Notes: generated by a model not told the origin, from the letters alone. A DNA stretch of 64,000 nucleotides from Portulaca oleracea (GCA_029582165.1 CM055874.1:33975383-34039382); one strand, 5' to 3'. Counted from the stretch's first letter, positions 9,850-22,400 are shown. Program-made: numbers and translations.

Positions 9850-11315
9850 TTTTCTTAAAGTGGGTAAAACTTGAAAAAAAGTTTAGTGTGTTTTAAAAGT
9901 TTTGGAAGAGAGATAAATCTTTACTATATATTATTAAGTCATTCTTTTTTTAGGCATAAATGCATTGCATATACCGGGCTACCTCTTGGACACGTATGTG
10001 GGCTAGGTTGCACTTAAAGCGGTAGTTTAGGTTTTCTTTATAACTACAAAAATAACACATGGGATGTCGGACCGGCTATACTCTGTTGGTGCCTTTACAC
10101 CGAGAGAGCCTTAGTCACCACATCCCCTCATGCATCACTCTACGAGGTCTCCACACGAGCCTCGAAGAGCAACACCCCACATATTCAAGTTACCTTTACA
10201 ACGAGAATGCACTAGGGCGAATACATGAGCCGATAAGCCTTATTCAACCAATAATCTCTTCTTGTACGTAGAGCCTCGGTTTAGGGTACCCTTTCATATG
10301 TATGCTATGTGCTATGTGTTTCCTTTGTTGTAAGGAGTCGACCCAAGTCTAGAGATGTTGTCTTTGTCCATATAGTGATCATTGGGCTGAGAAGAGTCAT
10401 GTTTACAACTAGGTTAATTAACCTCAAAAATTATGGTTAACCTAGTGATTAGGCCCATTTATCTTTAAAAGGTTAATTATCTTGGTCCACAAAGTAAACT
10501 CCACTCGCCCTGATGGTTCTACATGGCCCTTCACAACATTCTCTTAACAAAGGTCCAAAAATCTTATAAAAGTCAAAACAAAGTTAGTGGGTAAAGTCCT
10601 AAACTGCGTAATAATCATCGGGTTTGAGTAAGTTAATTTATCAAATTAATTATTAAATCCATCCCAACTTTATGGCCAGCCCGTGGTTAGGCCTAACCAT
10701 ATTAAATCCATAAACTAACTACAACTCACCTGTCGTTGGTTTTATCCAGACCTTTACAATATCTGCTTTCCTGGTAAAATACAATAATAAAAAGTATAAA
10801 AAGTGTAGACTGTCAGTCTTGTCGATCATTACTCTAGCCCATGTAATAGTCAGTATGGCTTGAGTTGGACTAATAAATTTTCCAAGTTACGGATTCTCTT
10901 TAAAACGGTCAGCCTGTGGATTGGGCCTATCTGAATTGAGAAACACTGACTTGTGATCCCTTATTCAGCCCTGATTCGCCATACCTGGCTTTATCCGGCC
11001 CTTTATAATGATCAAGTTGTCCTTAGGTTTGTGTAATTAGGTCATGCAAACCCGTGTCCCGGGTGAGTCTTCCTTGAGTCAGCATATAGGTTATGCACCT
11101 TAGGTGGTCCTATGTAGGTCGGTTAAGTCATACATTCCTCGGGATGAGTGGTATTCTTTTTAAAGGTCAATCTTTGAACTGTGTGTTGTTCCTTAGTCAG
11201 TATAGGAGACCCGAGTCTAGCTTGGATCCCAGGACCGTCCGGCCATCTGATCCGTAAGCCGGATTACGTCCCACAGAACCCTAGGCCTAAGGTCTATCGC
11301 CGTCTGCAATTCGAC
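9850..11315 (+). other. Leader of the Tat element, no gene seen
   Basis: About 1.5 kb between primer site and gag start. Ogre-type Tat elements carry an extra ORF here, but the longest frame (10059-10271, 70 codons) has no recognisable domain and neighbouring frames are closed. A decayed extra ORF cannot be excluded. Confidence 0.5.
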
Positions 11316-13040
11316 ATGTCTGCTAGTGAAAACCAAGGTGACAACTCAGTCAACGCTGATCTGACCAAATTTCTCAAGGAGAAATTCAACCAAATGGAAG
11401 GTTCGATTACCTTCGCCACTCTGCAATAAGAAAAGAAGCCGAGGAGCATACCGCCTGACAGCGGGAACTCATCGAGAAACAAAATAGCCGCATCGAGCAA
11501 CAACAGGAGACTTTGAATGGAGTGTTGGAAGCTCTGCACCGCATTAATGTTCATATAGGGATGAGCAATGATGATGAAGATGCTATGGAAATTATCCCTA
11601 ATCATGTGTCTGTTGTTGACAAGGGCAAAGAAAAACTAGGGGAAGGTTCTAGTACCGGAGGAGTCATCCATGTTCTAGAAGACCCCACACCTAAGCCACC
11701 ATCACTAGTGGCTACCCCTCAAGTTGTACCGGTTAAGACCGAAGCTGAGCTACAAAATACCCCTCTCATCCAAGAGATGAAGGCGCAGTTGGATGTGTTT
11801 AAGAATGTTGTGAGTCATATGCCTGTTTTCGCCAATCAGTTCGTAGAGTTCGAACCACCTGCTGAGATTAATGACAAGATAGCTAGCAAGATGGATATAC
11901 CCCTGAAGAAGTTCAGTCCTTCTGCAAACCAAACTCATCATGTATGGGAATTTAACCGAGTGATGTCGCTCCGTGGCATCGACACTGAACACTACAAGCA
12001 AGTTTTCCCATCATCGCTGAATGATGAAGCATAACATTGGTATTATACTCTTCCTTTGGAAATTCGGGGAGATTGGACTGCCTTGCGTAGAGCATTCATT
12101 GAACATTACAGCAAGATTCAAAAGGACAAAGTGACTTTGACGGATGTTATGGCCATTCGCCAAGGAGATGATGAGTCGTTTTTAGCTTATTATGAAAGGT
12201 GACACTCTAAGATGTCCCAAGTAACCAACATCATTCCAATAGAAGTGCAGTTAGACACCTTCATCCGTGTTCTGAAGTCAAGTCTGGTTCAACAGCTAGA
12301 TTTTCATGTCGTAGAGAACTTTGAATACCTGAAGAAGCTGTGCCCTAAGCTGGAGACACGGAAGGATAGAAGTGCAGCATCTCAGAGTTGGAAAGGTAAC
12401 AGCACAGTACTAAGGACTATCAATTCCTCAAGGGTGACTGAGGCTAATGTCATTCAAAATGTGAATCGTGTTCCATTCCAAAAGTCGACATTTTTCCAGT
12501 ATGATTCTTATACCCCACTGGACATGACTTATGCTGAAGCCTTGGACCGTTTGCTAAAGTCTAACAAAATCTGGTTACTTACACCCAAACCGGAGCGTGA
12601 GAACAAAGGGCCACGGTGGAACAACAATGTGTATTGCAAGTACCATCGCGTGAGAGGACATGATACCGAACGATGCTATACGCTCAAGAACCTCATTGAG
12701 AAAATGATTCGCTCAGGCGAACTACGAGCACCTAAATCAACAAGGAAACCCAACAACAAAAGCAATCCTCTCCCGAATCATGATATTTTCGTAGGAGAAG
12801 GTACTTTGGACCCATTCCAATATATTACGGACGAGGGAACACCTGTACTCCCCCTTGAAGATTTGACAGCCTTTACTGTCAATGGCATATGGGCAAGTGA
12901 CGACGAAAGCATTGAAGATCGTAGAAACATAACTCAGCAACGCCTGGAAGACTTGAAAAACAGTATGCATGATCTGATCTTGCATACTACTATCCGACAA
13001 GACAAAAAGGTCCGGGAGCAACTTGAACGCCAGGATTAGC
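11316..13040 (+). pseudogene. Tat gag, disrupted
   Basis: Gag forms the virus-like particle and binds the element RNA. The reading starts at ATG 11316 (37 codons, then a stop at 11427), resumes at 11513-12034 and again at 12212-13039. Between the last two, the core capsid motif (WYYTLPLEIRGDWTALR-like, near 12040-12110) is readable in the intervening frame. A zinc knuckle of the Tat type, CKYHRVRGHDTERC, lies at about 12634-12675. At least three in-frame stops break the gene. After the knuckle I cannot find the protease active site expected before reverse transcriptase. Confidence 0.8.
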
Positions 13041-13499
13041 AGATAGAACAACAACGAGAAGCTCTGGATAATGCACTGGAAGAGCTCCAGCACCTTAAAG
13101 TTTGCGTCAGTGAGCAAGCTTCGCTGCAAAAGAAGGAAAAGAAGTGGACTTGATGGTTGTAGTGTTATCTAGTCCTGAATTTGATCCAAGCACCATGATC
13201 TCTGCTGATGGAGGTCGCCGCGAGATGTCCTGGGTCGATTCTGCCGATAATAAATAAACTCTAGTATTAGGAGAACCTTGTAAGGTCTTGTTTGAGTCGA
13301 GCACTAGTGGGTCTATAGTTGAGTCTGAGTCAGCTGGGATTAGCCCTATGTCTGATGAGTTTGTATCCGTTTCTGCATTCAATGAAGTGAACCTTTCTGA
13401 GTATTCCTGTTCTTCTCCTCTTATTTGTTGTGCTAATAATCACGAATTTGATGCTGAACCTTTAAAAGACTTTAATGAATTAACACGAGCTATGAACTA

Positions 13500-14350
13500 G
13501 CATGAGAATCACATGTTAGCGGTTCAAGAAACCATCACCATCAATGTTGGGACGCCTGAAACTCTCTGGGAATTGAAAATTGGCAAATCATTAACCCAAG
13601 GGGAGCAATAAGAGTTCTCCGCTCTCTTGAAAGAGTTTATCGACGTTTTCTCTTGGTCTTATGAGGATCCGGAATCGACAAGGAGATCGTCGAGCATGAT
13701 ATAACTCTCTATCCGAATGCCAAGCCAGTTCAACAGCGTCCATGCAGAATCAAGAATGAATGGTCCGATAAGATTCATGATGAGGCCCGAAAATAGCTGA
13801 AAGCTAAATTCATCAAAGTTGTGGAGTTCCCGAAGTGGTAGCCAATATTGTTCCGGTACCAAAGAAAGATGGGAAGATACAGATGTGCGTTGACTTTAGG
13901 GACTTGAACAAGGCTAGCCCGAAGGATTGCTTTCCTTTGCCACACATCGACGTTCTGGTCGACCATACCTACGGGCATGAACTCCTATCGTTTATGGATG
14001 GGTATGTTGGTTATAACCAGATCAAAATGGTTGAAGAAGACATGAAGAAAACATCCTTTATCACTATGTGGTGAACCTTTTGCTATGTGGTTATGCCATT
14101 TGGGCTAAAGAATGCTGGTGCCACTTAGCAATGCACCGTCACTACCTTACTCCATGACATGATCCACAAGGAGGTAGAAGCATATGTGGATGACATGATT
14201 GTCAATCTGAAAGGCGTGAAGACCACATCCCTAACTTGCGCAAGTTTTTCCTTAGGCTTCACAAGTACAATATGAGATTGAATCCATAAAAGTGCCCGTT
14301 TGGAGTTAGGATATATCGTCAGTCAACGAGGGATAGAAGTTGATCCATCT
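13500..14350 (+). pseudogene. Tat reverse transcriptase, frameshifted
   Basis: RT copies element RNA into DNA. Visible blocks in order: FSALLKEFIDVFSW (near 13620), VPKKDGKIQMCVDFRDLN (about 13853-13905), FPLPHIDVLVD, SFMDGYVGYNQI (near 13990), VMPFGLKNAGA (near 14090) and the catalytic YVDDM (14183-14197). The two aspartates of the active site are intact, but stops at 13797, 14072 and 14126 and a frameshift near 14210 disable the protein. The frame is recovered for RNase H at 14372. Confidence 0.85.
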
Positions 14351-14371
14351 AAGATCAAAGCTATTTAGGAT

Positions 14372-15019
14372 ATGCCACCGCCTCAGACGGAGAAGGAGAT
14401 TCGCGGTTTCCTAGGGCGAGTTCAACATCTGAGCAGGTTCATTTCCAAGCTTACCATGACCTGCGAGCCGTTGTTCAAGAAGTTGAACAAGGGTGAAAAG
14501 GTTGAATGGGACGACCAGTGTCAAGCAGCGTTCAACAAGATCAAAGTTGATTTGACTAGTCCGCCAGTACTAGTCCCACCTGTGTCAGGAAAGCCATTAC
14601 TGCTTTATATCACCTTCAATCAGGGTGCAATGGTTGCTATATTGGCCCAAAAGGTCGACAATCTGGAGAAGGCTATATACTACATCAGCAAGAAGTTCTC
14701 AGGGTGTGAATCCTGTTACTCTGAGATCGAAAAGATGGCCTTGGCATTAGTTTGGTCTACAAAGAAGCTTCGCCATTATTTGCTGTTACACACTGTTTAT
14801 GTGATCTCGGCGTGCAACTCGGTTAAGTACATCATGGAGCAACCTACTGTAAACAACAGAATCACTCGATGGGTAGTCATGTTATCCGAGTTCGATCTTC
14901 ATTTTCAACATCAGAAATCTATAAAAGGTCGAGCAATTTTTGATTTTCTGGCTGAACTCCCACGATGGTGCTGCAAACCAGATGGGATGTGGAGGCGGGG
15001 CTCTACTGGTATTTCCTGA
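14372..15019 (+). pseudogene. Tat RNase H domain
   Basis: Continues the RT with the connection region (PPPQTEKEIRGFLGRVQHLSRF) and then the RNase H domain used to degrade the RNA strand: LLLYITFNQGAMVAIL, the AIYYISKKFSGCE block, YSEIEKMALALVWSTKKLRHY and the RITRWVVMLSEFDL block. An aspartate normally seen near the start (LYLA/D) reads YITF, so activity is doubtful. The frame ends in a stop at 15017 inside the linker to the second RNase H. Confidence 0.8.
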
Positions 15020-15505
15020 AGATTTAGACTTTCCTTTGACGGTTAAGCTGGATTTTGACACCATCAACAATGCTATGAAGCCTGCATCTTGGGTATACAC
15101 ATGGCCCTAGAAATGGGTATTGGAAGACTGAGAGTGTTTGGAGACTTGAGTTTGATTGTCAATCAAGCTACTAGTGTTTGGAAGGTGAAGAGTGAGTCTT
15201 TAGCGTTATATCAACAACACTTGTCTGATTTAGCCAAGAGGTTCAAGCATATTGAGTTCAAATACCTGCCGCGAAGTCACAATGAATTGGCTGATGCCCT
15301 AGCCAAGCTATCATCTATGGTGACGATGCTGGAAATGGACCAGACTTTGACAGTAGTGGTGGAAAGAAAGGTTCAACCTGCCAACCATCAACCCTTAATG
15401 ATCAGTTCTATCAACCCTAAGGCATGGTTCTTTGACATTTACACCTTTTTGAAGGATGATGCATACCCACCAAGTTCTAGACATCGGGCTCGGAGGGCTA
15501 TCTGA
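15020..15505 (+). pseudogene. Second (archaeal-type) RNase H domain of the Tat element
   Basis: The open frame 15089-15505 contains HMALEMGIGRLRVFGDLSL, a WKVKSESLALYQQHLSDL helix and FKYLPRSHNELADALAKL. This is the second RNase H that Tat elements acquired in addition to the usual retroviral one. The beginning of the domain, with the first catalytic aspartate, lies in another frame before 15089. This domain is the main reason for assigning the element to Tat. Confidence 0.78.
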
Positions 15506-16665
15506 TTGATAGCCGCACAGTATTGGATTATTCAGGATCGTCTGTACAAGAAGGATGTGACCGGTATAAATCTGCTGTGTGTTGATGAAGCAAAAGCCGG
15601 AGAGCTAATGAGGTCCACTCATGAAGGAGAGTGCGGACCACACATGAATGGGAGAATGCTAGTGAAGAAGATTCAGCTAGCAGGATATTTCTGGTCTACT
15701 ATGGAGTCAGACTGTCTGCGATTTATGAGGAAGTGCCCAAAGTGCCAAGAATATGTTAATCTTAAGCATCAACCATCATCTTACCTAACCACTTTGGCCT
15801 CGCCTTGGCCATTTTCAGTATGGGGTATCGACATTGTTGGAAAAATTTCACCCCAGGTACCAGAGGTCATGAATATGCTAGTAGCTGTAGAATATTTCAC
15901 TAAGTGGGTAGAAACTGCTTCTTATGCGAAGATCACCTCAAAGCATGTAGCCAAATTCATGCTGAAAAACATCATTTGTAGATATGGAGTACCGCATGAG
16001 GTGATCAGCGACAATGGGAGTAATTTCATGGGTGAATTTACAACTCTTTTGGCCAAGTATAAGATCCAACATCATCACGCAACTCCTTATCGGCCACAGA
16101 CCAACGGAGCAGTTGAGGTTGTGAACAAAACTCTGGTGAAAATTATTAAGAAGATGGCAATCACTTACAAGGATTGGCCTGAGAAACTCCCTTTTGCATT
16201 ATGGGGGTATCGCACTTCAATTCGAACTGCAACTGGGGCTACACCCTACTCTTTGGTATATGGAATGGAGGCAGTTTTGTTTGTAGAGATTGTTGTTCCT
16301 TCCCTGAGAATCATTGCTGAAAGCCAAATTCCTGAAGCTGAGTGGGCTCGGGCCATGTATGAGGAATTAACTCTATTGGATTAACGCCGGCTCTGTGCCT
16401 TACATAACATTCAGCTTTATCAGAGCCGATTTCTCGGGCATTCAATAAGAAGTTCAAAGATCGGGATTTGATGGAAGGCGATTTAGTGTTGCAAGAAATG
16501 AGGGTTGCTCGTCAGGACCCTTGAGGTAAGTTTGCTCCGAATTGGAAAGGACCCTATGTCATTATCTCCATCACACCTGGAGGTGCTGCTCGATTGGCAA
16601 CACCTAAGGGAGAAGAACTCATTCAGCCTGTGAACTTGGATCAATTGAAAAGGTATTATGTCTAG
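15506..16665 (+). pseudogene. Tat integrase
   Basis: Integrase inserts the DNA copy. The frame 15506-16384 is open for 292 codons. It has an HHCC zinc-binding region (HEGECGPH near 15618, CPKC near 15736) and the DDE core: D in WGIDIVG (near 15825), D in ISDNGSNF (near 16004), E in TNGAVEVVN (near 16100). A stop at 16382 is followed in another frame by KFKDRDLMEGDLVL and the GPY/F module GKFAPNWKGPYVI (near 16527-16565), closed by TAG at 16663-16665. No chromodomain follows, as expected for Tat. Confidence 0.87.
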
Positions 16666-17334
16666 GCTACTAAGGGTTGGTATCTTTGGCTACTTGAACA
16701 TGCATTACCTTATGAAAGCAAGCAACTGAACTGCCAATAGGCCACTTGCTTATGAGAGAAAGATAAAAAAAGAAAAAAGAAAAAAGAAAAAAAAAGAGAA
16801 AAGGAAAAAGAAGAGTGAAAAGATATAGAGTGGGTGAATTGAAAATCCTTTGGGACAAAAGAGTCAAAAGGAGATTACCAAACAAAAAATGAAAAGAAAA
16901 AAAAAAGAAAATCAGAGACTAACTTGAAAACCCTTTAGGCAAGTTAGGTAAAAGGAGAGAATGAAGGCATTGCAGTTGAAGACACAAAGTTGAGAAGAAT
17001 AAGATCATAGCTTGTGTTAATTCTTGTAAAACGAAATGAAATGTATTACTTCTCATACCAATAAAAGAAGTACATCCTTTTTCGATACATTTTGTTTTAC
17101 TAATTTTAATAAAGGAAAAGCATCAAATAATTAAAATACATAGCAAACGCATTCTTTCCTACATTTATTCCATCTCTTTTCTCTCCATCCTACTTACTAG
17201 ATATGTGTGTCAAGTTCTAGTTTGAGTCGTAGTCCTTAGACCCATTAGTGCTCACTTGACAAGTCTTGTTGGTTTTTCCTTCTTTAGGGTGAGAACCTTT
17301 TGGTTGGTTAGAATCTTACCCTGATCCTCCAGCA
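16666..17334. other. Purine-rich spacer after Tat pol
   Basis: Non-coding. From 16740 to 16920 the plus strand is strongly A/G-rich with several AAAAAAGAAAA runs. The frame at 16670-16885 on the minus strand is only the reflection of this low-complexity run. No second polypurine tract is followed by an LTR here. Confidence 0.5.
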
Positions 17335-18638
17335 ATAACGATGCTCTTTAATTTCGGAGTCTCTCGGGGAGGTGAACGAGAACGTCTCCTACACCAGTGT
17401 GTGGCACCGATAGTGGTGGTCAGCCAACTCCGATATGTGTCGGTTGATGAAGAAGAAATATGATGAGGCGGAGGAACTTCCACTCCCGCTCGTTTCTTCT
17501 AGTATTTAATCCATGATTCAACTACCGAGCCTTGGAGATGAGTAAGGTCAGGAATTTCACATGGAATGAGAGGGATGTCTTGTAATCATCCCATTTGACG
17601 CATGACCCGGTCCGGGAAGTAGTAGGTGAGTCCCCCGAGACCCAACAAAGTGATGTGAGCCACCTTGTTGGAATGGTTGGAGAAGCACATGACCTTCCAC
17701 TATTGAATCCACCATTGAATTTCTTTGTGATCTTTCAAGAAGATCACCCACTCATCAAAGCTTCTACGTGTGTTGATCTTCCTTTTGCGTTGGCAAAAGT
17801 GGGCCAATTCCGAAGGAGTTATGGGAGAGAACACCATGCTGAGGTGTTCCATGAGCCATATCTACGAAGAAAAGAATGAGATAGTAAGAATCTTGGTTGC
17901 AAAAAAGAAAAAAGAAAACAAATACAACCAAGGAAAAATCGACAAAATGATTTCAAATGAATTATCCAAACAGTTCATGCAAAATCAAGAAAAAATAATA
18001 AAAAAAACAATAGTTGATACTTACTTGAAGGGTGAGAAGGCTTCCCCGAAAAGCTCGTGTGGAACTCCAAGAATCGAGGCCCAATAGAGTTTCCGCAACC
18101 ATCATAGGAGCCGGGTTGTAGCCTCGAGCCATTTCGTCCACGATATGGATAAGAGAAAGAGGAGCGAAACCCGAACCCCCATGGTAAAATAAAAACTCAG
18201 CCAAAATACAGAAAAAAAAACCTTGTACTCGAGATGCCGGTTTGAGTTTGAGCGCCTCTGGTGACTGAATTCCACCAAGACTTGAAGATTTACCATGTTG
18301 TCCACTACGAATGTGCCCTAAAGCTTGGTGATTGAAGTTCGTCAATTCCTCGAATATTTCATGATAATTAGGAGCAAGAGGAGGAGTTATTGGTGGGCTG
18401 TAAAGGTCAAAACCGAAAATGCAGGCCCACTCTTCAGTAAGGGGGCACAACTTGTTCCAAAAGAACCGAAAACATGAAGTTTGGAGTCCCAGAATGTAAA
18501 GGCCGCCTTGAGAAAATCCCAGTTGATCTTCACTTGTTTTAATCTTAGGATGAGGGATAGGTTGTAAAAAGTGAGGAGGCGTTTTTCCGGTTTCGATAGG
18601 GAATTCATCCAAAGGCCAAGTTTCTTTTCAAAGGCCAT
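17335..18638 (-). pseudogene. Antisense gene B in the Tat element (DUF7745-like)
   Basis: Read on the minus strand from ATG 18638: INWDFLKAAFTFWDSKLHVF, then after a frameshift near 18470 FWNKLCPLTEEWACIFGFD, then NYHEIFEELTNFN, an intron donor AAGTAAGTATC near 18030, and downstream FDEWVIFLKDHKEIQWW, HITLLGLGGLTYYFPDRVMR and ESWIKY.KKRAGVEV near 17400. This order matches a plant family of retrotransposon-borne proteins often labelled DUF7745 or plant-mobile-domain-like; function unknown. Stops and a frameshift show decay. It lies opposite to pol, between integrase and the 3' LTR, where plant Ty3/gypsy elements are known to carry extra antisense ORFs. Family naming is from memory of the motif, not a search. 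Confidence 0.6.
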
Positions 18639-19239
18639 GATTAGAGGAACGAAAGGATAAGAGCAAGGAGACAGAATGAAGCAACATCGAATGATCCCAA
18701 GCCTTGCTTAAATAGTTCCTCAATGTGAAAGGATGACATGAATACATTGCCTCTGCCTAAAGTCCGATCGGACTAGACGGGAAGCATGACAGCCAGCGAC
18801 GTGTGGTCGGCAAGGACACGGTGTCTGTCACGGTGTCATGGACGACCGACCTTCAGCAAAGGGGGAGGAACCTCCCTAAAATTTGGCACCGTGTGTAAGC
18901 GTGTATAAGGAGGAAGACACGGTCCTGGGATTCCATAGGCATGTTAAAGGAAATCTACATGCAATTGTAATTTTATGTAATTTTATCGTGATTATATTAC
19001 TCTTTTTAGCTTAGTGAGCTTGTTGTGTTTAAAATTTCATTCCTTATAAACAGTCTGAGATTGGCCGATAAATAAAAATAACTGGGGGCTTGCATGCATT
19101 TTAGTAAGAGTCAAAATCACGTACATAAATAGAGTCTGCATGTATTTCCTCATACATTTGTTTATTTCTCATATATTCAATTACTAAAAAAAAAAAGAAA
19201 CGGAAAGAAAGGAGGCCTTTCCGACAATGCCCAAAGAAC

Positions 19240-20915
19240 TACTAGGGAGGGCCGCCAAACAAGCTTCTGAAAGCTGCATCCGCAAAGGAAATTGGTTGTG
19301 AGTCGTCTTGAGTGCCGGAAGGGCTGGGCAAGAACTGACTAGAAGAGCATATCATATCCCTGATTATAGCCAGGGGGCTGGCTATAAGGAATGATGGAAT
19401 GAGCATGATACTGAGGTGCCCGTGGACTAGGAACTCTTTCCATTGAACCGTAGAATCCACTAGATTATGAGCAATCCTCTACCATAAACTCTGGAATGCT
19501 GAGGAGACATCTGTCTTCCTCCCGAAGAACTAGCATGAGGAGCTTGAAGTTCGCCATCAAATCTTGATCCCTGCGTCTAGTTGGTCCTGCCTCTGGATCT
19601 CCGCGATAAGCTCTCCTACTAGTTTCTCCTGCTGAAGAATGGCGAGGAGGACACTTTGACGAGCTTCCAGAGTGCGGAAAACTTACATGAGAATGAGCTT
19701 CATCATCTTTATCGTCAACGGTCGGCATAGGACCCCGTTACTGACCATTCACGAAGTTCCGATCAATGAATTCCCGAGCTGTAATGCCTTCCCTCAACAG
19801 AACTCGGATATGGGCATATGCTTGCTGAATAAGAAAAGAGGATCGATGAGAATTAATGCGTCATGAGAAAGATTAACCAAGTGTGTGACTTACTGGGTTA
19901 GAATCGAAATGCTGCAACACTTCATGGTCACTTGGCACGAGCGGAATGAAACCAAACAACATGTCTTCACCTTCCGCCTGCTCAGGCTCCTAAGCATGTT
20001 GGTCCAGGAGAGGATCATAATATCCTCCCAACTACAGAAATATGATTTGTCAGCGAAGAAAGCAAAGAAGCATCACTGCATAAATAGGAAGAATCCATAC
20101 CCGAGCAAAAGCCAAGCGTCCTCTATTTTGAGCGGTCGCTTCCTCTAGGTTATCTACAGGGACAGCAAGGTTAACAGCAGACTCCCCGGCCAACAGCCGA
20201 ATCATATCATCCTGTCTCAAAGCCTGCCTGTCAAAGATGAGCTCGGGAGGATCTACAAGCACCCTGGAAGGCCATTCCCCTGTATGCTGGAAAAAGAAGC
20301 GGTCTCCCAAGTAGAAAACAAGGCTCGAGGGACCTTCCAACAGCAAGCGGCGCTCGCTCGCTTCCCACACCAAACGAATATCAAAATGGAGGCCTTCTAA
20401 GAGATAGTTGTCCCATGGAGACCAGACAATATCCTCCTGCAAAGGTCATTATAAGCTCAAGTGCGCAAAAAGAAAGACAAGAAATGAAAAAAAAAGAAAT
20501 GCATCATACCAATCGGAGGTTGTCAATAATCCTTCTAAGACCATTCAGATCTTTGAAGTGATACTTCGGACGACGGTAGTCCGACGACTCTGCCCATCGA
20601 AGAGCAGCAGGGATCCGCAAATTGCCATTGTTGGTACCCCCAACCACAGGGAGAAAATATGCTAAGACCCACACCTGCACACCAGGAAAGATCTTAGTGG
20701 AATGGAAAATAAGGACCAAACATGTATTGGAACAAATTTGTTGTATCCCAGAAACGTTCCACTACGACCCGACCAAATATTCTCCTGCTACGTGTTTTCC
20801 AGGCATCTAGATAAGCCAGGAAAGGACCAAACATGTATTCCTGACAGTGGTCGAGTAGAAGTTCCCTACTTTTGTATGATGGGATAAAGCCATCACGCTT
20901 TGCATGCTCCCACAT
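19240..20915 (-). pseudogene. Antisense gene A in the Tat element (plant mobile domain-like)
   Basis: A minus-strand gene that looks spliced. Exon 1 starts at ATG 20915 (WEHAKRDGFIPSYKSRELLL). Exon 2, 20674-20510, follows a CAG acceptor and reads VWVLAYFLPVVGG ... LRWAES and ends at a G|GTATGA donor. Exon 3, 20436-20101, reads DIVWSPWDNYLLEGL ... SLVFYLGDRFFF and ends at a GTATGG donor. Further pieces lie near 20030-19900 and 19835-19740, and a proline/serine-rich C-terminal part runs from 19728 to about 19240. The W..F, LRW and W.P(Y/W)D pattern resembles the plant mobile domain (aminotransferase-like) family. Its role in the element is unknown. One or two stops suggest decay. Confidence 0.55.
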
Positions 20916-21178
20916 GTCTTAAAAGAGTCATCCTATGGCAAAAGTAGCAAAAAAGGGCCTAAATGTTCATTTTAGGACGCAACGTACTTCAAGCAAAATT
21001 TAGAGTATTCACCTACTTTAAAGCAAGCAATAACATGCAAAATGTCTTTGAAAGATAAAACATGTTATGAATCAGCACATACTGAAACATGTGAACGGAA
21101 AAACCATACATGTTCATCCTAACAAAACACAAGTTGTGCTGGACTGAACTCTCTGTTAGGGTATTCCCTTTGTACTGT

Positions 21179-21190
21179 CCTTATATAAGG
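21179..21190 (-). promoter_or_regulatory. Candidate TATA box for antisense gene A
   Basis: CCTTATATAAGG is a perfect 12-bp palindrome containing TATATAAG on the minus strand, about 265 bases before the ATG at 20915. Nothing on the plus strand nearby would need a promoter. Suggestive only. Confidence 0.35.
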
Positions 21191-21799
21191 ACGCTCCTGG
21201 ACTGCTGGCTGTGTAGCATGTGTGCGTCCTCTTCTCAAAGAATTCATCTTTTGGAGATATATAGAGAGAGAACAAGAAAGAGAAGCAAGTGAAGCTTGAA
21301 TATGAGAAGTGGTGAAGAATGTCGAGGCTAGAGCTCTTTTTTATAACCAAAATAGCTCGGTTCACACAACCACGTGTCAAATATTCATTGGTCAAAGCTC
21401 AAGGTCGATCGACCTTGGGGTTATCTACAATTATTGTGATCAAACTTGTCTCCTGTATGGCCTGCAAAAGCTAAAGTGTACGAAAAGATTCCTCTCTTTT
21501 TCCTAGAGTCTAGCCGGCCTAGGAAAAGAGGGAGTTTTATCCTTTTCTTCATGCTTGTTTCCAAGAGTCCAAGCTTGCACATTTTCAAGGAGGAGCACGA
21601 TTAAGTGTGCCCAATAAGAAGAAGTTGGTCTTCTCAAAATTGAAGCATCAAGTCCCCAAATAATACATTTTCCAACGATTATGCAGACAAAAGCTGAGGT
21701 AAATTATCCGGACCAAAAACTAAATTTCATTAAAACTGACAAAATAAATTTCATTTTTTGCAGGAAAATCAGAGTCATCGACATTGGGTTTGATGAAAT

Positions 21800-22320
21800 C
21801 TCAGGAATAAGAGCCGCTGGCATCGCGTCCGATGAAGTCTCTCGGCATCCAATTGCCGCCAACATCAAAAACTCTGAGCCACCGGCATCGCGCCCGGTGA
21901 AGTCTCAATCTCCGAGCCACTGGCATCGTTCCCGGTGAAGTCTCGACCCCCAGGGCCATCGACATTGCGATCGGTTAAGTCCCTCAACATTGAATTTCCA
22001 CCACCATCATCATCAACAACAAATCTCCAGAGCCATCGACATCGTGTCCGATGAAGTCTCCCCAACAAGTAAGGCGTCATTCTCGCCTGAGATCACCTAT
22101 CAGCGCAAGTTCGCTAACCGCGACACAGGACCCAGCTTCCAAGTGTTAGCCAACACCATCAAGTAGGATGCGTTTAGCACCCGGAATCACTTCGAGTAGA
22201 ACGTCATCAGACGCTCGAGACCATTTCAAGTAGGGTGTCATTCTCACCCGAGATCATCTGCAAAGAGGCGCCCGTCGCCCACGACCGCGACGCAGGACTC
22301 AGGTTCCAAGTGTCACTCCA
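21800..22320. repeat. Tandem repeats in the 3' UTR of the Tat element
   Basis: Two overlapping repeat types. From about 21800 to 22060 a unit of the form CATCG.G.CCG(A/G)TGAAGTCTC recurs five times (near 21820, 21885, 21922, 21960, 22035). From about 22067 a longer unit beginning AAGTA(A/G)GG.GTCATTCTC recurs at 22228, an offset of 161 bases, with shorter related pieces between. Hypervariable tandem repeats just before the polypurine tract are a known habit of Tat/Ogre elements and can seed satellite DNA. Confidence 0.72.
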
Positions 22321-22400
22321 GGCTTTGCACTCCAAAGTCATATCCTCAACTGGTGTCCATCTAATCATTGTGCTTTGATTTTCATCCTATCCAGGACTCA

